Positions 1-9,386 of a stretch of 14,853 nucleotides of DNA are shown piece by piece. A program made the translations under genes and the position numbers. The stretch covers positions 1 through 14,853 of the forward strand of contig JADGJT010000472.1 in NCBI GenBank assembly GCA_027604005.1. Reading direction: 5' to 3'. Source of the DNA: Dinochytrium kinnereticum (lineage: Eukaryota > Chytridiomycota > Chytridiomycetes > Chytridiales > Chytridiaceae). Position 1 is the stretch's first letter. The number at the start of each line of letters is the position of its first letter. The notes under the pieces are model-generated. The model did not search any database, had not been told where the DNA came from, and saw nothing but the letters and a program-made list of their open reading frames with translations.

Positions 1-12
1 TCAATCACTCAC

Positions 13-2042
13 CGTCAAGAATCAACTGGGTGGCGATACCACATGGCACACCAACCGTGGTGGCCATGGCAGAGTCCCCACCAGGGACGCCAAACCACAA
101 TCCGGTGGAAGTGCGCACTTGCTGCAACAACGGGGTCAGTGAATGAGAAAACTGTGGAGGGAAAAAAAGAACTCACCTTTTGCCCATCAGCCAACTCAAT
201 GTCGAACCTGTGTTGGAGCATGACCATGTCCCTCTCGTCAGGACCGTACTGCATCTTTTCTTCGAGGGTTGCGCAGAGGGTGTCGAGGAGGGTGCCGCGG
301 AGGTGGACGGGGGTGTCGGAGAACATGCCGAGCCTGTATTTTTTTTTTTTTTTTTTGTTGTTGTTATTGGGTTGGCTGTTAGAAGGGGAGGGAGAGGGGC
401 AGTAAGCTTGGGATTACCATTTCATGCCAAAGATGATGCGCTCGCCGGCTTCGGCGGTCATGTCGATCTTGGAGAGGACGGCTTGCTCAAGGCTATGTAG
501 GAAAGGTAAGGGTTAACTGTGGGAACAGAGGATGAATGCAAAGATAATTGCGAGGAATGAGGGATTTTTACGCACTTGTCGGCGGTGTGGACGGCGAGAA
601 CCTTGGAAAGAACTTGACGCTAACGGTCTTTGATTAGAGAGATGGGTTCTTTGATTTCCTCTTTTCTGAGTCAGCTTACCCAGGTCATGGGGGCAGCAGA
701 GGCGGCAAGGTAGCTGTGCTCCTCGTCACTCAAAAATCCGAGCTTCACAAGGGCGCTGACAAAGGCGGGGAAACCCTATCGTCGAGTTAGCAAACTTATT
801 TTCTCATCAAAGGAATGCAGAAGGATATCTGAATCACTTCCTCGCAAGAATATGACAAGAATAGATGACCATACCTTATATCTGAGAGTTCCCCGAATAA
901 CGGTCTTGGCTTCTGGAATGTGGTAACGCTCGGTGTAAGGAGTCGAGTCACGGTTAGGGTACCCCTGGAAAGCAAAGGCCGGGTAGATGGGAATCTCCTT
1001 GGCGCTGTTCATCAATTCAGTCCCGGGAATATCGACCACCTAAAAAGAGACCAAACCAAACCGAAAGCGTGAAGTTCAAAAAACATAAGTTAACAAATCC
1101 GTCTCTGATAAACAAAAAAACAATGGCGTTCAAACCAACCTTCCCATCCTCAATAAATTTGGCATTATTGCGAAGAGCAAGGAGGACTCCACGAGAGCTC
1201 CAGCTGAATTTGTATCCCAGAGGGTTGTTGGAGCATTCTGGGGCGGGAAGACCTCCGCAGAAGGATTTGAAGGAGATGATCTATGGTGGAGGAGGGGAAG
1301 TTGGTCTGTCTGTCTTTGCTTCCTCTCAATCATAGAAACTAAACAAAAATAATGAAAGCTGACCTTCCCACCGATCGCATGGACCTCGTTGATGGTCTTG
1401 ACAGCGTATAAGTGGTCAATTCCTATTCGAAAAAGGTGAGCAGATAGTTGAGAAAGACTGGGAAGGGTCTTACCAGGGTCGACACCAATCTCGTTCATGA
1501 CGGTAACGCCTGCCTGCTTGGCGCTGAGAGAAACACCCGCATTTAGCAATAACGAATGAAGTGCATTGGTTTCTCACCTTTCATCAAACTCCATCATGGC
1601 TGGGGAAATGTAAGAGGTGGTGACGACGTGCTTCTTGTGCTTCAACGCTGCCTTGATGACACGCGCATGGTGCGTGTAGGGGATCAAACTACGGGTGAAA
1701 CACACCAGTTAACATCAATAGCCTGTATGGGTGGGGCTTCACCCCCCGGCGAATAGAAAAACCAACCTGATAACGATATCATATTTTGCAATCTCATTCT
1801 CCAAGGCAGCATCATTCCCGACGTCAAGGGATATGGCCCTTGCATTGGGTTTGCCGGCCACCAAGGCCTCGACATTCGCAACACGCCTCGCAGCTTAAAA
1901 ACAAAGGATGTGGTTGGATTGCGCAGCTCAAGGGGATGCATTCGATCGTACCAACTGTGATGTGGTTCTCTGGCCTCCTGAGGAGGTAGTTGAGGCAAGG
2001 GCCGGCAACGTAGCCGGATCCGAGAAGCAGAATCTGAGGCAT
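13..2042 (-). CDS. LYS9: Saccharopine dehydrogenase (NADP+, L-glutamate-forming), 3' end missing
   Basis: Penultimate step of lysine synthesis by the alpha-aminoadipate route: condenses 2-aminoadipate 6-semialdehyde with glutamate, using NADPH, to saccharopine. Exons from the start: 2042-1952, 1893-1767, 1688-1578, 1523-1474, 1422-1364, 1280-1140, 1039-875, 775-680, 619-576, 492-418, 333-177, 121-13. All joins keep phase and give 408 residues. The N-terminus has the Rossmann signature [11 protein letters not shown] (about residues 5-15). Family blocks follow: [62 protein letters not shown] and [10 protein letters not shown]. Yeast Lys9 is about 446 residues, so roughly the last 35 should lie in an exon left of the window, after the donor GTGAGT at 12-7. 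Without that splice an in-frame TGA would follow at once. Upstream NMD3 stops 88 bp from this start, on the same strand. Confidence 0.96.
339..356. repeat. T18 homopolymer (A18 on the LYS9 strand)
   Basis: Eighteen T lie inside LYS9 intron 334-417. On the coding strand this is A18 directly followed by TACAG, the 3' splice site, so a poly-A stands where a polypyrimidine tract would be expected. Its length may be uncertain because of sequencing slippage. Confidence 0.9.
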
Positions 2043-2130
2043 GGGGTTGCTTACGAGGTGGTGTAAAGTTGTAAAAAAAAAGAGATGCTGCGATCTCCGT
2101 ACAACTGATTTATTATTATTCTTTTGAGAT

Positions 2131-4002
2131 TCAAATGTCCTCGTCCTCAATGGTCATGCCCTCCATCAGGTCCTCCAACAGCTCCGTCTCATCCACGTCG
2201 GGGAAGTCCTCCTCGGGCTCTTCCTCGTCCTCATCCGCCATCGACATCTCCTCGTCACCGCCGCGCTTGTTCGGGTCTAAAGGGGTGACAACAGTATAAT
2301 AGGTTAACATGTGCCTTCGGACGGATGAAACAAATGCAAGCATACCTTTGTAAAGATTGACCATACCACGAAGCTCAGGATCCTCTTCAATGTCTCGAAG
2401 GAAGAGCTCGTAATCCAGCTCGGCTCGCGCCTTCTCCGCCTTGCTCTTACCAAGCGCCTCAACCTCCTCCTCGACCGTGATGGTCTTGAGCTTCCACTTT
2501 CGGTTTTTGCTCTTCTTTCTGGCGTTGGGGTACGATTTTTTAACGAGGATAATGTCGGGAAGACCGACGCCGTGCGTTCTCAGAAGCGCATCCCAGTTTG
2601 TGTCGTTGAAGTTTGCGTTACGGAGGTCATAGCCAGATGCGTGGTCTCCAGGCCGTAGGATGTTACCGAGGTGAGTTCTGACGAGGAAGGTAGTGCTGAG
2701 GTCCGATGCTCTTGAAACTTCGGCCGTTGCCAGACAGTACTGTGGAAGAAAGATTTAGAGTGTGCTCCTATCTGACGAGCAATCTGACGAGCAATATGAA
2801 AAGAGTAGGGTGCCTACCCTCCCGTTCTGATGCCTCTCCTTCTGGATGTCAATGATGTAGAAATCAACAAGAGACTTGGCCTCACATAGTGAGACAAAGG
2901 GTGTATCCCAGAACACGTTGTTTCGCAACTCGACAGCTGAACAAATTAGATTCTAATCACAGAGATAACGGGGGATGCCTACTCTTTAAACTATTGGGGT
3001 CAATCAAACCAAGGGAATTGCTGACACGAGTACAGATGACAAGAGGGAAAACGTCGGATAGGGAGCGTGCCATTTTCATAGGGAGGCAAACGAGGTCGTC
3101 CTATTTTTTTGCTTTGTTTTAGAAGAGTCAAGGAAGGGGGCCCAAGTACCTTGCAGACGGGGATAATCTCCATGGAGTAGGTGAATTTGTAATTGGCAGT
3201 TCCACTGTGAATGTCCTGCGAGATAAGCTGCTCTGACATCTTCATCCTTGTCGGAACAACGGCCTGCAAGAACTCAACCATCCGAACAGCATGCGATCGG
3301 GTGACGTAGTAAAAGTCGATACCGTCCTTTGCTTCCTTGATGTTTGTTGTGTTTTGATGGGCATTGTGCTTCAAGATCAACTGCTCCAGCCAGAGGAAAG
3401 TACGCTTGTGCGGCACCTTTTGCCGCACTTGAACCACCGCCTTCCAAGTCAACTGAGCAGCCACCCGGGCACATTCCTCACACTGTTGAGAGCTGACAAT
3501 GTACTCAACGATGAACACCTGCTGCAAGATCGTGGAGGAGAACACCTATTTTTGATGACCTGAGTCAGTTTCAGAGCCACAGGATGAAACCACCCCACCT
3601 CCTTCTGAATGGTCAGCTTCACTTTGACTCTCCGTGAATGGGGTTCCGTCCATATGAAGCTTGCATCCACCAACCGAACTTTTGACAGTCCCCTCAGCTT
3701 CTTGAGGCAAAGTGTCAGAAGCTCCTTGCTCTCCAACTCGGCCACAACCCATATGTTTGGGGGTTGAAGGTAGCGATCGCAGCCTCGGCAAAAGTGGATC
3801 GTCGCCTGCTTTGGGATCCCCTCGGTGATGTCGACATCGTGTCTGATGCAGTTGACGCAGAGGTTTGCGGGGTTGGGAGCGATGACCACCCCGCATGAGG
3901 CGCAGAGACTGGAGAAAGACGGGTGAGCACATTAAGCCAGGTGCAGTGGGCGATCGCTGCTTACATCCTCTGCTGCGTTGGCTCTGGGTTGTATATCTCC
4001 AT
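2131..4002 (-). CDS. NMD3: 60S ribosomal export adaptor NMD3
   Basis: Adaptor that binds the nascent 60S subunit and links it to the exportin Crm1 for nuclear export. Exons: 4002-3965, 3908-3599, 3545-3150, 3100-2983, 2936-2818, 2739-2346, 2276-2131. They sum to 1521 nt, 506 residues, close to the human protein (503). The N-terminal zinc-binding region has CxxC pairs at about residues 15/18, 30/33 and 53/56 (CASC, CVNC, CRGC). Next come the diagnostic blocks ALCLKK-type LTLCLKKLRG, WTEPHSRR, ILQQVFIVEY, DGIDFYY, LISQDIHSG and LIDPNSLK. A basic stretch near KKSYPNARKKSKNRKWK looks like a nuclear localisation signal. The tail is very acidic (DEDEEEPEEDFPD). The first exon has only 38 coding bases, and splicing it gives RILCASCG, which matches the family start. 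It is divergent from TAF12 with 113 bp between starts. Confidence 0.97.
2770..2793. repeat. 12-bp tandem duplication in an NMD3 intron
   Basis: ATCTGACGAGCA occurs twice head to tail (2770-2781 and 2782-2793) inside intron 2740-2817. It makes this intron 78 nt; without one copy it would be 66. It looks like a recent slippage event and leaves the splice sites intact. Confidence 0.9.
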
Positions 4003-4115
4003 CGAGTGATAATTACAAATCCTCTGTTAACCGTCGCTGGTCGCTACCACAAAAAAAAAAAAAAAAAGTGAACCTGCAGTGAATGGGTTGTCAGGACTTT
4101 CAAACATTTCGCTGA
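4003..4115. promoter_or_regulatory. Shared NMD3/TAF12 divergent promoter with A17 tract
   Basis: The 113 bp between the two start codons must hold both core promoters and both 5' UTRs. A run of 17 A (4051-4067) sits in the middle. Long poly(dA:dT) tracts are known in fungi to exclude nucleosomes and often mark bidirectional promoters, so a regulatory role is likely but inferred. No clear TATA box is visible. Confidence 0.6.
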
Positions 4116-4788
4116 ATGAGTTTTGCCCAAGGACCAGGCGGCAGCTTCCCTCCAGACCACCCGCAACATGCGGCGTACATGGCTGCCTACAGGAAGACGC
4201 TGGGCATCCTGGCGAACTCCTCCTCCACCGCCGCCGCTGCCTTGCCGCCAAGTAACAGCCGTCTCCACACACTCGCCATGCTGACACTTTGTTTCAAGGC
4301 ATGGCTGCTGCTGATGCCGCCGACGAACCGCTGATAAGGGCCGGGCGACTGCAGGAGCTGCTGGCGCAGATTGATGGACTAGAGAAGCTGGATGGCGATG
4401 TGGAAAATGTATAAGAACAGCCCCATGCACGCGGTTGTTACTGACTTGATGCATCAACAGCTTCTGGCAGATGTGGTGGAAGACTTTGTTGGTCAGGTTG
4501 CGGAATTTGGAAGCAAGCTGGCCAAGCATCGGGGATCAGAGGTGCTGGAGCTACCGGACGCTCAGCTTCCCCTCGGTAAGAGCGCAGCCATTGGACCCCT
4601 GTCTAAATGATGATGCAGAGATGAAATGGGACATCAAGTTGCCTGGGTTTGGTGAGGAGCCTCAGGAGGCCAAGCGGAGGAACCAGGCCTCCAAACTCCA
4701 CCTCCAAAGAACATCAGCGGTGCGTTCAGCCATCAGCGATGCAGTCGATGTGGGCCCGAGCGCTCGGGGGAGGAAGAAGAAGAAATGA
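4116..4788 (+). CDS. TAF12: TFIID/SAGA subunit TAF12 (histone-fold)
   Basis: Histone-fold subunit that pairs with TAF4 in TFIID, and with Ada1 in fungal SAGA, in RNA polymerase II initiation. Exons: 4116-4251, 4299-4408, 4461-4575, 4619-4788; 531 nt, 176 residues. After a low-complexity N-terminus (about residues 1-55) comes the TAF12 histone fold. Recognisable stretches are RLQELLAQIDGLEKLDGDVE (62-81), LLADVVEDFVGQV, LAKHRGSEVLELPDAQLPLE and WDIKLPGFG, which matches the family ending W..W/I.PGFG. The tail is basic and ends in KKKK. Introns are 47, 52 and 43 nt. The recognition rests on the helix pattern and the PGFG ending; no other family fits. A second in-frame ATG at 4301 opens exon 2 and would still include the whole histone fold. 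The PPIE start lies 56 bp past the stop, on the same strand. Confidence 0.93.
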
Positions 4789-4844
4789 CGGCCGTCGATG
4801 CTCTTTTGTACATAGAATTGTTCAATACATTTGGTGCTAAAATA

Positions 4845-6354
4845 ATGTCGGATAACAAGAAGTCAATCCTCTTTGTTGGTGGGTTCACCTCAACGTGAGG
4901 CCTGGATCTAATGTGCGCTCAAGGTGGGCTGGATGAGCAGGTCACCTCCGAGCTGCTGCATGCAGCCTTCATCCCTTTCGGAGACATCATGGAGATCCAG
5001 CTTCCCATGGATCCGTCAAGTGAGTTGAGAGGTTAAAAGCACAGTTCACCGACTGCGACAGATAATCAACACAAGGGATTTGCGTTCATCGAGTTTGAGA
5101 GCGCCGATGATGCGAAAGAAGGTACAGTCAGAAGGGTGCCCCTGAGGAATGTGACTGATGCATGCATGCATTCTCTAAGCGGTCGACAACATGCACCAGT
5201 CCGAGTTCTTTGGCAGAGTGATGAAAGTCAACATTGCCAAGGCCGGCAAGATGCGAGAAGGCACAAACAAGGCCGGTTAGATTTGTTTCTCCAATTTCCT
5301 TTTTTTCCTAATCGCCTTTCGTTTAAAGTGTGGGATGACGAGTCATGGCTTAAAAAGTATGGATGCATGAAAGCTGCGCGATTGACTCTTTTTCAGGAAT
5401 GCACCACCTGAAGTTGGAGATGAGCAGGAGAAAGATGAAAATGCAGATGCTGTTGTTCCTTCTGAGCCTACTCAGGCGGATGAAGCTGGTGGAGAGAGGC
5501 CCGCAAAGAAGGCCAAACGATCGAATCCTAGAGTCTACTTTGAGATTGATATCGGAGGAGCTTCTGCTGGAAGAATAGTTATCGAACTTCGTGCTGACGT
5601 TGTGCCGAGTAAGTGGTAATTCGGTTATCCCTCCTTTGCAGTTCACGCTAGTTATTGTATCCTTCTTGCCATTTCTCGACCGAACCTTCTTATGACTTCT
5701 TCTTTATTGGGTAGAAACGGTGGAGAACTTTCGCGCATTGTAAGATCATATGTGAGATGGCTCTTATCTGACCCGACTTTTTTCGAAGATGCACTCACGA
5801 GAAAGGCTTTGGATATAAAAACTCGTCATTCCACAGAATCATCCCACAATTCATGTGCCAAGGAGGTGACATAAAAATATTAATCAAAAGCACATTCTTA
5901 TGGTTCTTAGGTGATTTTACGCGAGGGAACGGGACGGGTGGAAAGTCAATATACGGGACAACGTTCAACGATGAAAACTTCACCCTAAAGCATATCAAAC
6001 CAGGGGTAAACACTGTGCTTTTGATCAGTAATTAAAGTTTGAAGATACTCTCTATGGCGAACGCCGGAGCCAATACAAACGGTAGGTGTCTTTAAAGATT
6101 CACTAATTCTCATCTTGAATGCAGGCTCACAATTTTTCTTGACAACGGCTGCCACTCCGTGGCTGGATGGCAAACGTGAGCAGCATTCCCACCCATTTTC
6201 CTTTTTCTAATCTTTGCTCTTTTCAGATGTCGTCTTTGGCGAAGTTGTAACTGGAATGGACGTTGTTCGAAAGATGGAAAAGGAGGGAAGCGCCTCAGGA
6301 AAGACCAAGAAAAAAGTCAAAATCACTGATTGTGGAGAACTTTCCTCCGAGTAG
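4845..6354 (+). CDS. PPIE: RRM-cyclophilin peptidyl-prolyl isomerase E (CYP33)
   Basis: Nuclear cyclophilin with an RNA-recognition motif, known in animals as a spliceosome-associated prolyl isomerase. Twelve exons: 4845-4878, 4924-5019, 5062-5121, 5180-5275, 5329-5356, 5397-5608, 5715-5739, 5789-5865, 5911-6005, 6045-6081, 6125-6175, 6227-6354; 939 nt, 312 residues (human 301). The RRM spans about residues 7-85, with RNP2 ILFVGG (8-13) and RNP1 KGFAFIEF (48-55). A conserved [10 protein letters not shown] follows, then an acidic/basic linker with PAKKAKR. The cyclophilin domain is about 149-312. It keeps [14 protein letters not shown] (catalytic Arg about 200), SQFFLT (Phe about 258) and PWLDGKHVVFG (Trp about 266), so it should be active and able to bind cyclosporin. 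Introns are 39-106 nt; exon 7 has only 25 nt. An AATAAA lies at 6395-6400. Confidence 0.97.
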
Positions 6355-6394
6355 TTGTTTTTATTTATTGCTTTGGGGGGGTGAGGAGAGTTGT

Positions 6395-6400
6395 AATAAA
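6395..6400 (+). terminator. Probable PPIE polyadenylation signal AATAAA
   Basis: A canonical AATAAA lies 41 bp after the PPIE stop, in the 122-bp gap before the next plus-strand start. It is well placed for 3' end formation. Use of the site is inferred from position only. Confidence 0.5.
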
Positions 6401-6476
6401 GGAGAGATATCTTGCCGTTCCAATGATTTTATGACCGGCTAGTGGAAAATCAACTTGATGGCAATCCGTGATTGAC

Positions 6477-7791
6477 ATGACCCAGTTAATCGTTATTCCT
6501 CAACTTCATCGTGCGCTTGATTTTGGCCTTTGCTCCAGACAGTCACGACAAAGGAAGGCATATGGAAGCTCTTTAGTCCACCTAGACGAAGGGCGCCCAT
6601 GCCGAACCACACTTTTACAACAAGCAGTCGGAACCCTTTTCCTTCCTCCCCAAGTTTACATACCCATCGTCTATCTACTCCAAACGGAAAGTTATCTGCT
6701 GCATTAAAACCTTTGGGATCTAGACCGAGCACTCAAGGAGGGTACTGGTTGAGTAATTCTGGCTTGGAAAGACAGACACGGTTCAAAAAGGACACTGCAG
6801 TGCTGTTGAGTCGCGATATGAGGAATCAAAGCTTTAGTTCAGGAACATTGGCTTATCCTGAGAGTCGTAGGGATTCTCATGCGACGGCCTCTGTTAGCTC
6901 GCTGAAGGCTGTGGCTGCAAAAGAAGCTGTCAGGTTGACTGAATTCCTCTTTTTTCTTTTTTGTTCTTTTAACACGACCACCACATTATTTTTAGCGCCG
7001 CGCTCAGTGAAGACAACTTGAGGCGGCATACTGAGTATGCAAAGTCAAGTGTATCCTTATCAGACCGAATATCTATGTGGAGGCAAAGGTAAACCCCCAG
7101 AAAAAAGAAAGATGGCTTAAGCTACTTTCTAGCGTGGTGAACGAAAGCGAGGATGCTGCCGGTGAACGTGATACCACCAATGCAGAGAGCAAGAACCAAG
7201 CCTCACAGCAAGATGTAGACGGAAAATCATCTCGGCAACAAACTGGAGGAATGAAGGCATCTGGAACTCATCGCGTTGGTAGAAAACCGACAGACTCATT
7301 CTCGCCAGGAACGACTCTGCATAAATCTCTACCGTCCCTGATTGCTGGACCACATCATCTACTGGACCGCACAAGCGAAGAAAACTTAAATTCTCTTTCT
7401 GGGACGATCATTGTTTCGAAAGTGGACCACTCGTCTGCCAGAGGCCGGTTGCTATGCTGCCTTAAGGTTGAAATAAAAACTGGGATCTATCGAATGCTAC
7501 CAGTGCACGAGGTAAGTGTTGTTGACATTGAAATATTGTCCAGCATCTGGATACCCCTTTATTGGAAAGTACAGTTAGAACAGGGGTTGTTGCTCCATTT
7601 TTTGGCACGCACTCTAACGAGTCCATTTTACAAAAAACAAAAACAAAACAACAACACGATAGAACGACATCCCTCTCGACCTTGCACATGATTTTTGCCG
7701 AGCTAATAACCTCCTGGGATCGACAGATTCGTTGACGAATCACATTCTGAATTCCATGAGAACCTTTGGAGCGGGAGCATCGAGAAGCTAA
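6477..7791 (+). CDS. Unrecognised Ser/Arg/Thr-rich protein with short ordered C-terminus
   Basis: I do not recognise this gene. Best model: exons 6477-6491 (tentative), 6539-6933, 6996-7088, 7133-7511, 7663-7791; about 336 residues. The last four exons join in phase with normal AG acceptors. The first donor (GTTATT) is poor, so translation may instead start at ATG 6599 inside exon 2. Most of the protein is low-complexity and probably disordered, rich in Ser, Thr, Arg and Pro (SPPRRRAP, SSRNPFPSSPSLH). A patch SLSDRISMWRQS lies near residue 160. Only the C-terminus looks folded: CLKVEIKTGIYRMLPVHEND (about 277-296) is a beta-like strand pair. It is followed by IPLDLAHDFCRANNLL and a last helix. 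The pattern (N/D)xPxxLAxxFCxxxxL resembles short C-terminal modules of some cytoskeletal and ciliary proteins, but I cannot name a family. It converges on IMP3 with 67 bp between stops. Confidence 0.72.
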
Positions 7792-7858
7792 TGCATTGTA
7801 TAAAATAACTTAAATATCGTATAGCAACCATATCGTACACACAGCCTCCCCTGAGCAT

Positions 7859-8602
7859 TTATAACTCAAGCAAGTCAAAGTCATCAAGCTTCATTAGAGT
7901 TAGACAATAATAATAAAAACCAATGGACTAGATGTACATACCTTATCATTGTATTTCCCAATTTTGTATTTGATTGATGAGCGGTTCGACCATGTTACGT
8001 AGTCTTCCATATTTCTAGTGGATGTCAATCTACATCTGTTTTGATTTCAATGCATACCTTGTAACCAAATAGGCGGGGTCGGTTATGGTGTCGGGCCCCA
8101 CTCGTATATGGCCTTGCTCAACATAGGTCACGGCAGACCTTACGGTTTCGGCCATCTTCAATCGCACCATCACGATTGGCAACCGCCGTCTATGATGATC
8201 CCTTATCAGCTGTATGATCAAACAGAGGACTCTCAAACCTGCAAAAGGCAGACACTGTGAGCTTGTCGCATTGTGAGAGAGTCTTTTTGGCTGTGATAAG
8301 ACCCATGTTGTAAAGCTTTTCCAGCAGCGCATCCGTCTTTGAGCTCCGGTAAGGATCCTTAGGATCCAGCAGTGAGAGTTTATTGGCAATCTTCTTCACC
8401 ATGCCGGCCATCTTGTTGTATCTGATCGTGGTGTTTAGAACAAGCACATCCGCTCAAGCAATCGCTACTTTATGTAATCCTCCCGCTTCTGCACATGATA
8501 CCGTCTCATCACCTTTGTCTCATGAAGGGATGTGTCGGACTTCCACTGCAGAAAGTCGACCTTCTTGAGCAGCTTCTTCTCATGGAACTTTAGCGCAGGC
8601 AT
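7859..8602 (-). CDS. IMP3: U3 snoRNP protein IMP3 (small-subunit processome)
   Basis: Component of the Mpp10-Imp3-Imp4 complex that pairs U3 snoRNA with pre-rRNA for 18S processing in the nucleolus. Exons: 8602-8469, 8421-8239, 8189-8058, 8014-7942, 7888-7859; 552 nt, 183 residues, matching the human 184. The start [17 protein letters not shown] is the family signature. Then come [30 protein letters not shown] and FCRRRLPIV. The S4 RNA-binding domain covers about 106-150, with [20 protein letters not shown]. The conserved end is [14 protein letters not shown] and DDFDLLEL. Joining exons 1 and 2 restores the conserved YIKYNK across a donor that otherwise reads straight into TAG. Introns are 47, 49, 43 and 53 nt. 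DJ-1 lies just upstream on the same strand, with 67 bp between its stop and this start. Confidence 0.97.
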
Positions 8603-8669
8603 GTCTGCTGGACTGTCGTCTGCAAGAAAAAAAAGCAACTTGTATTTCTTTGAATCTTCATGCCACAAA

Positions 8670-9357
8670 TCACAGCACCATGGGCAGGGCCACCTTCTCT
8701 GCAGCATGCGCGCCCTTGAGCCGCTCGATGATCGCAAGAGAGAACTCGAACGCGGTGCCAGGGCCACGGCTTATGCGAATTACATTCCTGTGATGAAAGA
8801 AAGACGGCATTTACCTTGTGATCAAGTTGCCGTCGATGCACACCCTGTCCTCGCTGTAGTGGTCGTATCCCGCAGCCTTCAGCTGGTCGCGAATCGACGG
8901 ATGGGATGTGATTTTCCTGTGCTTCGCGAGATGCGCTTTCTCCAGCGCCAATGGAGCTGCTAATGTCAATATAAGAAACTTGACCCAGAGGACCACCTGC
9001 GCAAATGATGCCGAGCGTCTTTGACTCATTGTTTAGAAAGGTCTTTAGAAGCTGGTGAACAGCTGGCGACTCTGAAAATGCAACGGCTCCTCCCATTCCA
9101 CCAGGTAGAATAAGTGCGTCGTAGGTCTCCGCATGTGGCACATCCTTCAGTGCTGCATCTGGAACCAGTCTCACGTTCCTACTGCAAGTGACGGGCGAGC
9201 CCCCCGTCAGGCCCGCCACCGTGACATCCACCTTTTCCCGTCAACATTAAGCGTCAAAGTGAGGTGAACAAACTTCCGCTCGTCGCAAGCAGTCGATGGC
9301 AATGACGGCCTCCATCTCCTCAGATCCATCGGCAACCAGCACAATTGCTTTCTTCAT
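8670..9357 (-). CDS. PARK7: DJ-1/PARK7-like cysteine protein
   Basis: DJ-1/PfpI superfamily protein; relatives act as redox-sensing chaperones or glyoxalase/deglycase-type enzymes in cytosol and mitochondria. Exons: 9357-9274, 9231-8997, 8956-8815, 8769-8670; 561 nt, 186 residues (human DJ-1 189). The N-terminus [17 protein letters not shown] carries the conserved acidic residue (Glu16, human Glu18). LPGGMGG is the glycine loop. GIICAAPLAL holds the nucleophile-elbow cysteine at about 105 (human Cys106), and SHPSI gives His125 (human His126). The ending [16 protein letters not shown] is typical. It is therefore closer to animal DJ-1 than to the Hsp31 branch. The exon 2/3 join reads ICAAP rather than the human ICAGP; a nearby alternative splice (acceptor 3 nt earlier with the next donor) cannot be excluded. 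Introns are 42, 40 and 45 nt. It is divergent from TBP. Confidence 0.95.
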
Positions 9358-9386
9358 CTTTGCTCTGTGGCACTTTTCTCAAAAAA
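9358..9386. promoter_or_regulatory. 29-bp gap between DJ-1 and TBP starts
   Basis: Only 29 bp separate the two divergent ATG codons. Both are supported by conserved N-termini: [10 protein letters not shown] for DJ-1, and the short lead-in to [11 protein letters not shown] for TBP. The core promoters cannot both fit inside this gap, so transcripts either have almost no 5' leader or start inside the opposite gene. No TATA box is visible. Confidence 0.55.

Noticed and set aside
776..874. Intron-encoded C/D snoRNA, because of a TGATGA in the LYS9 intron
   Set aside because: The motif sits near the intron's 3' end with no matching D box or terminal stem. The 100-, 106- and 151-nt introns also lack boxes.
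6468..6707. 79-codon plus-strand frame starting upstream of the unknown gene
   Set aside because: It overlaps exon 2 of the better-supported model in another frame, and ends without continuing into conserved sequence.
7089..7132. Continuous reading through 7077-7511 without an intron
   Set aside because: The upstream exon (SSVSLSDRISMWRQ) is in another frame. A 44-nt intron with GTAAAC and TTTCTAG joins the two in phase.
7978..7992. tRNA B-box-like GGTTCGAC
   Set aside because: It lies inside the conserved IMP3 exon (TWSNRSS) and there is no A box or cloverleaf around it.
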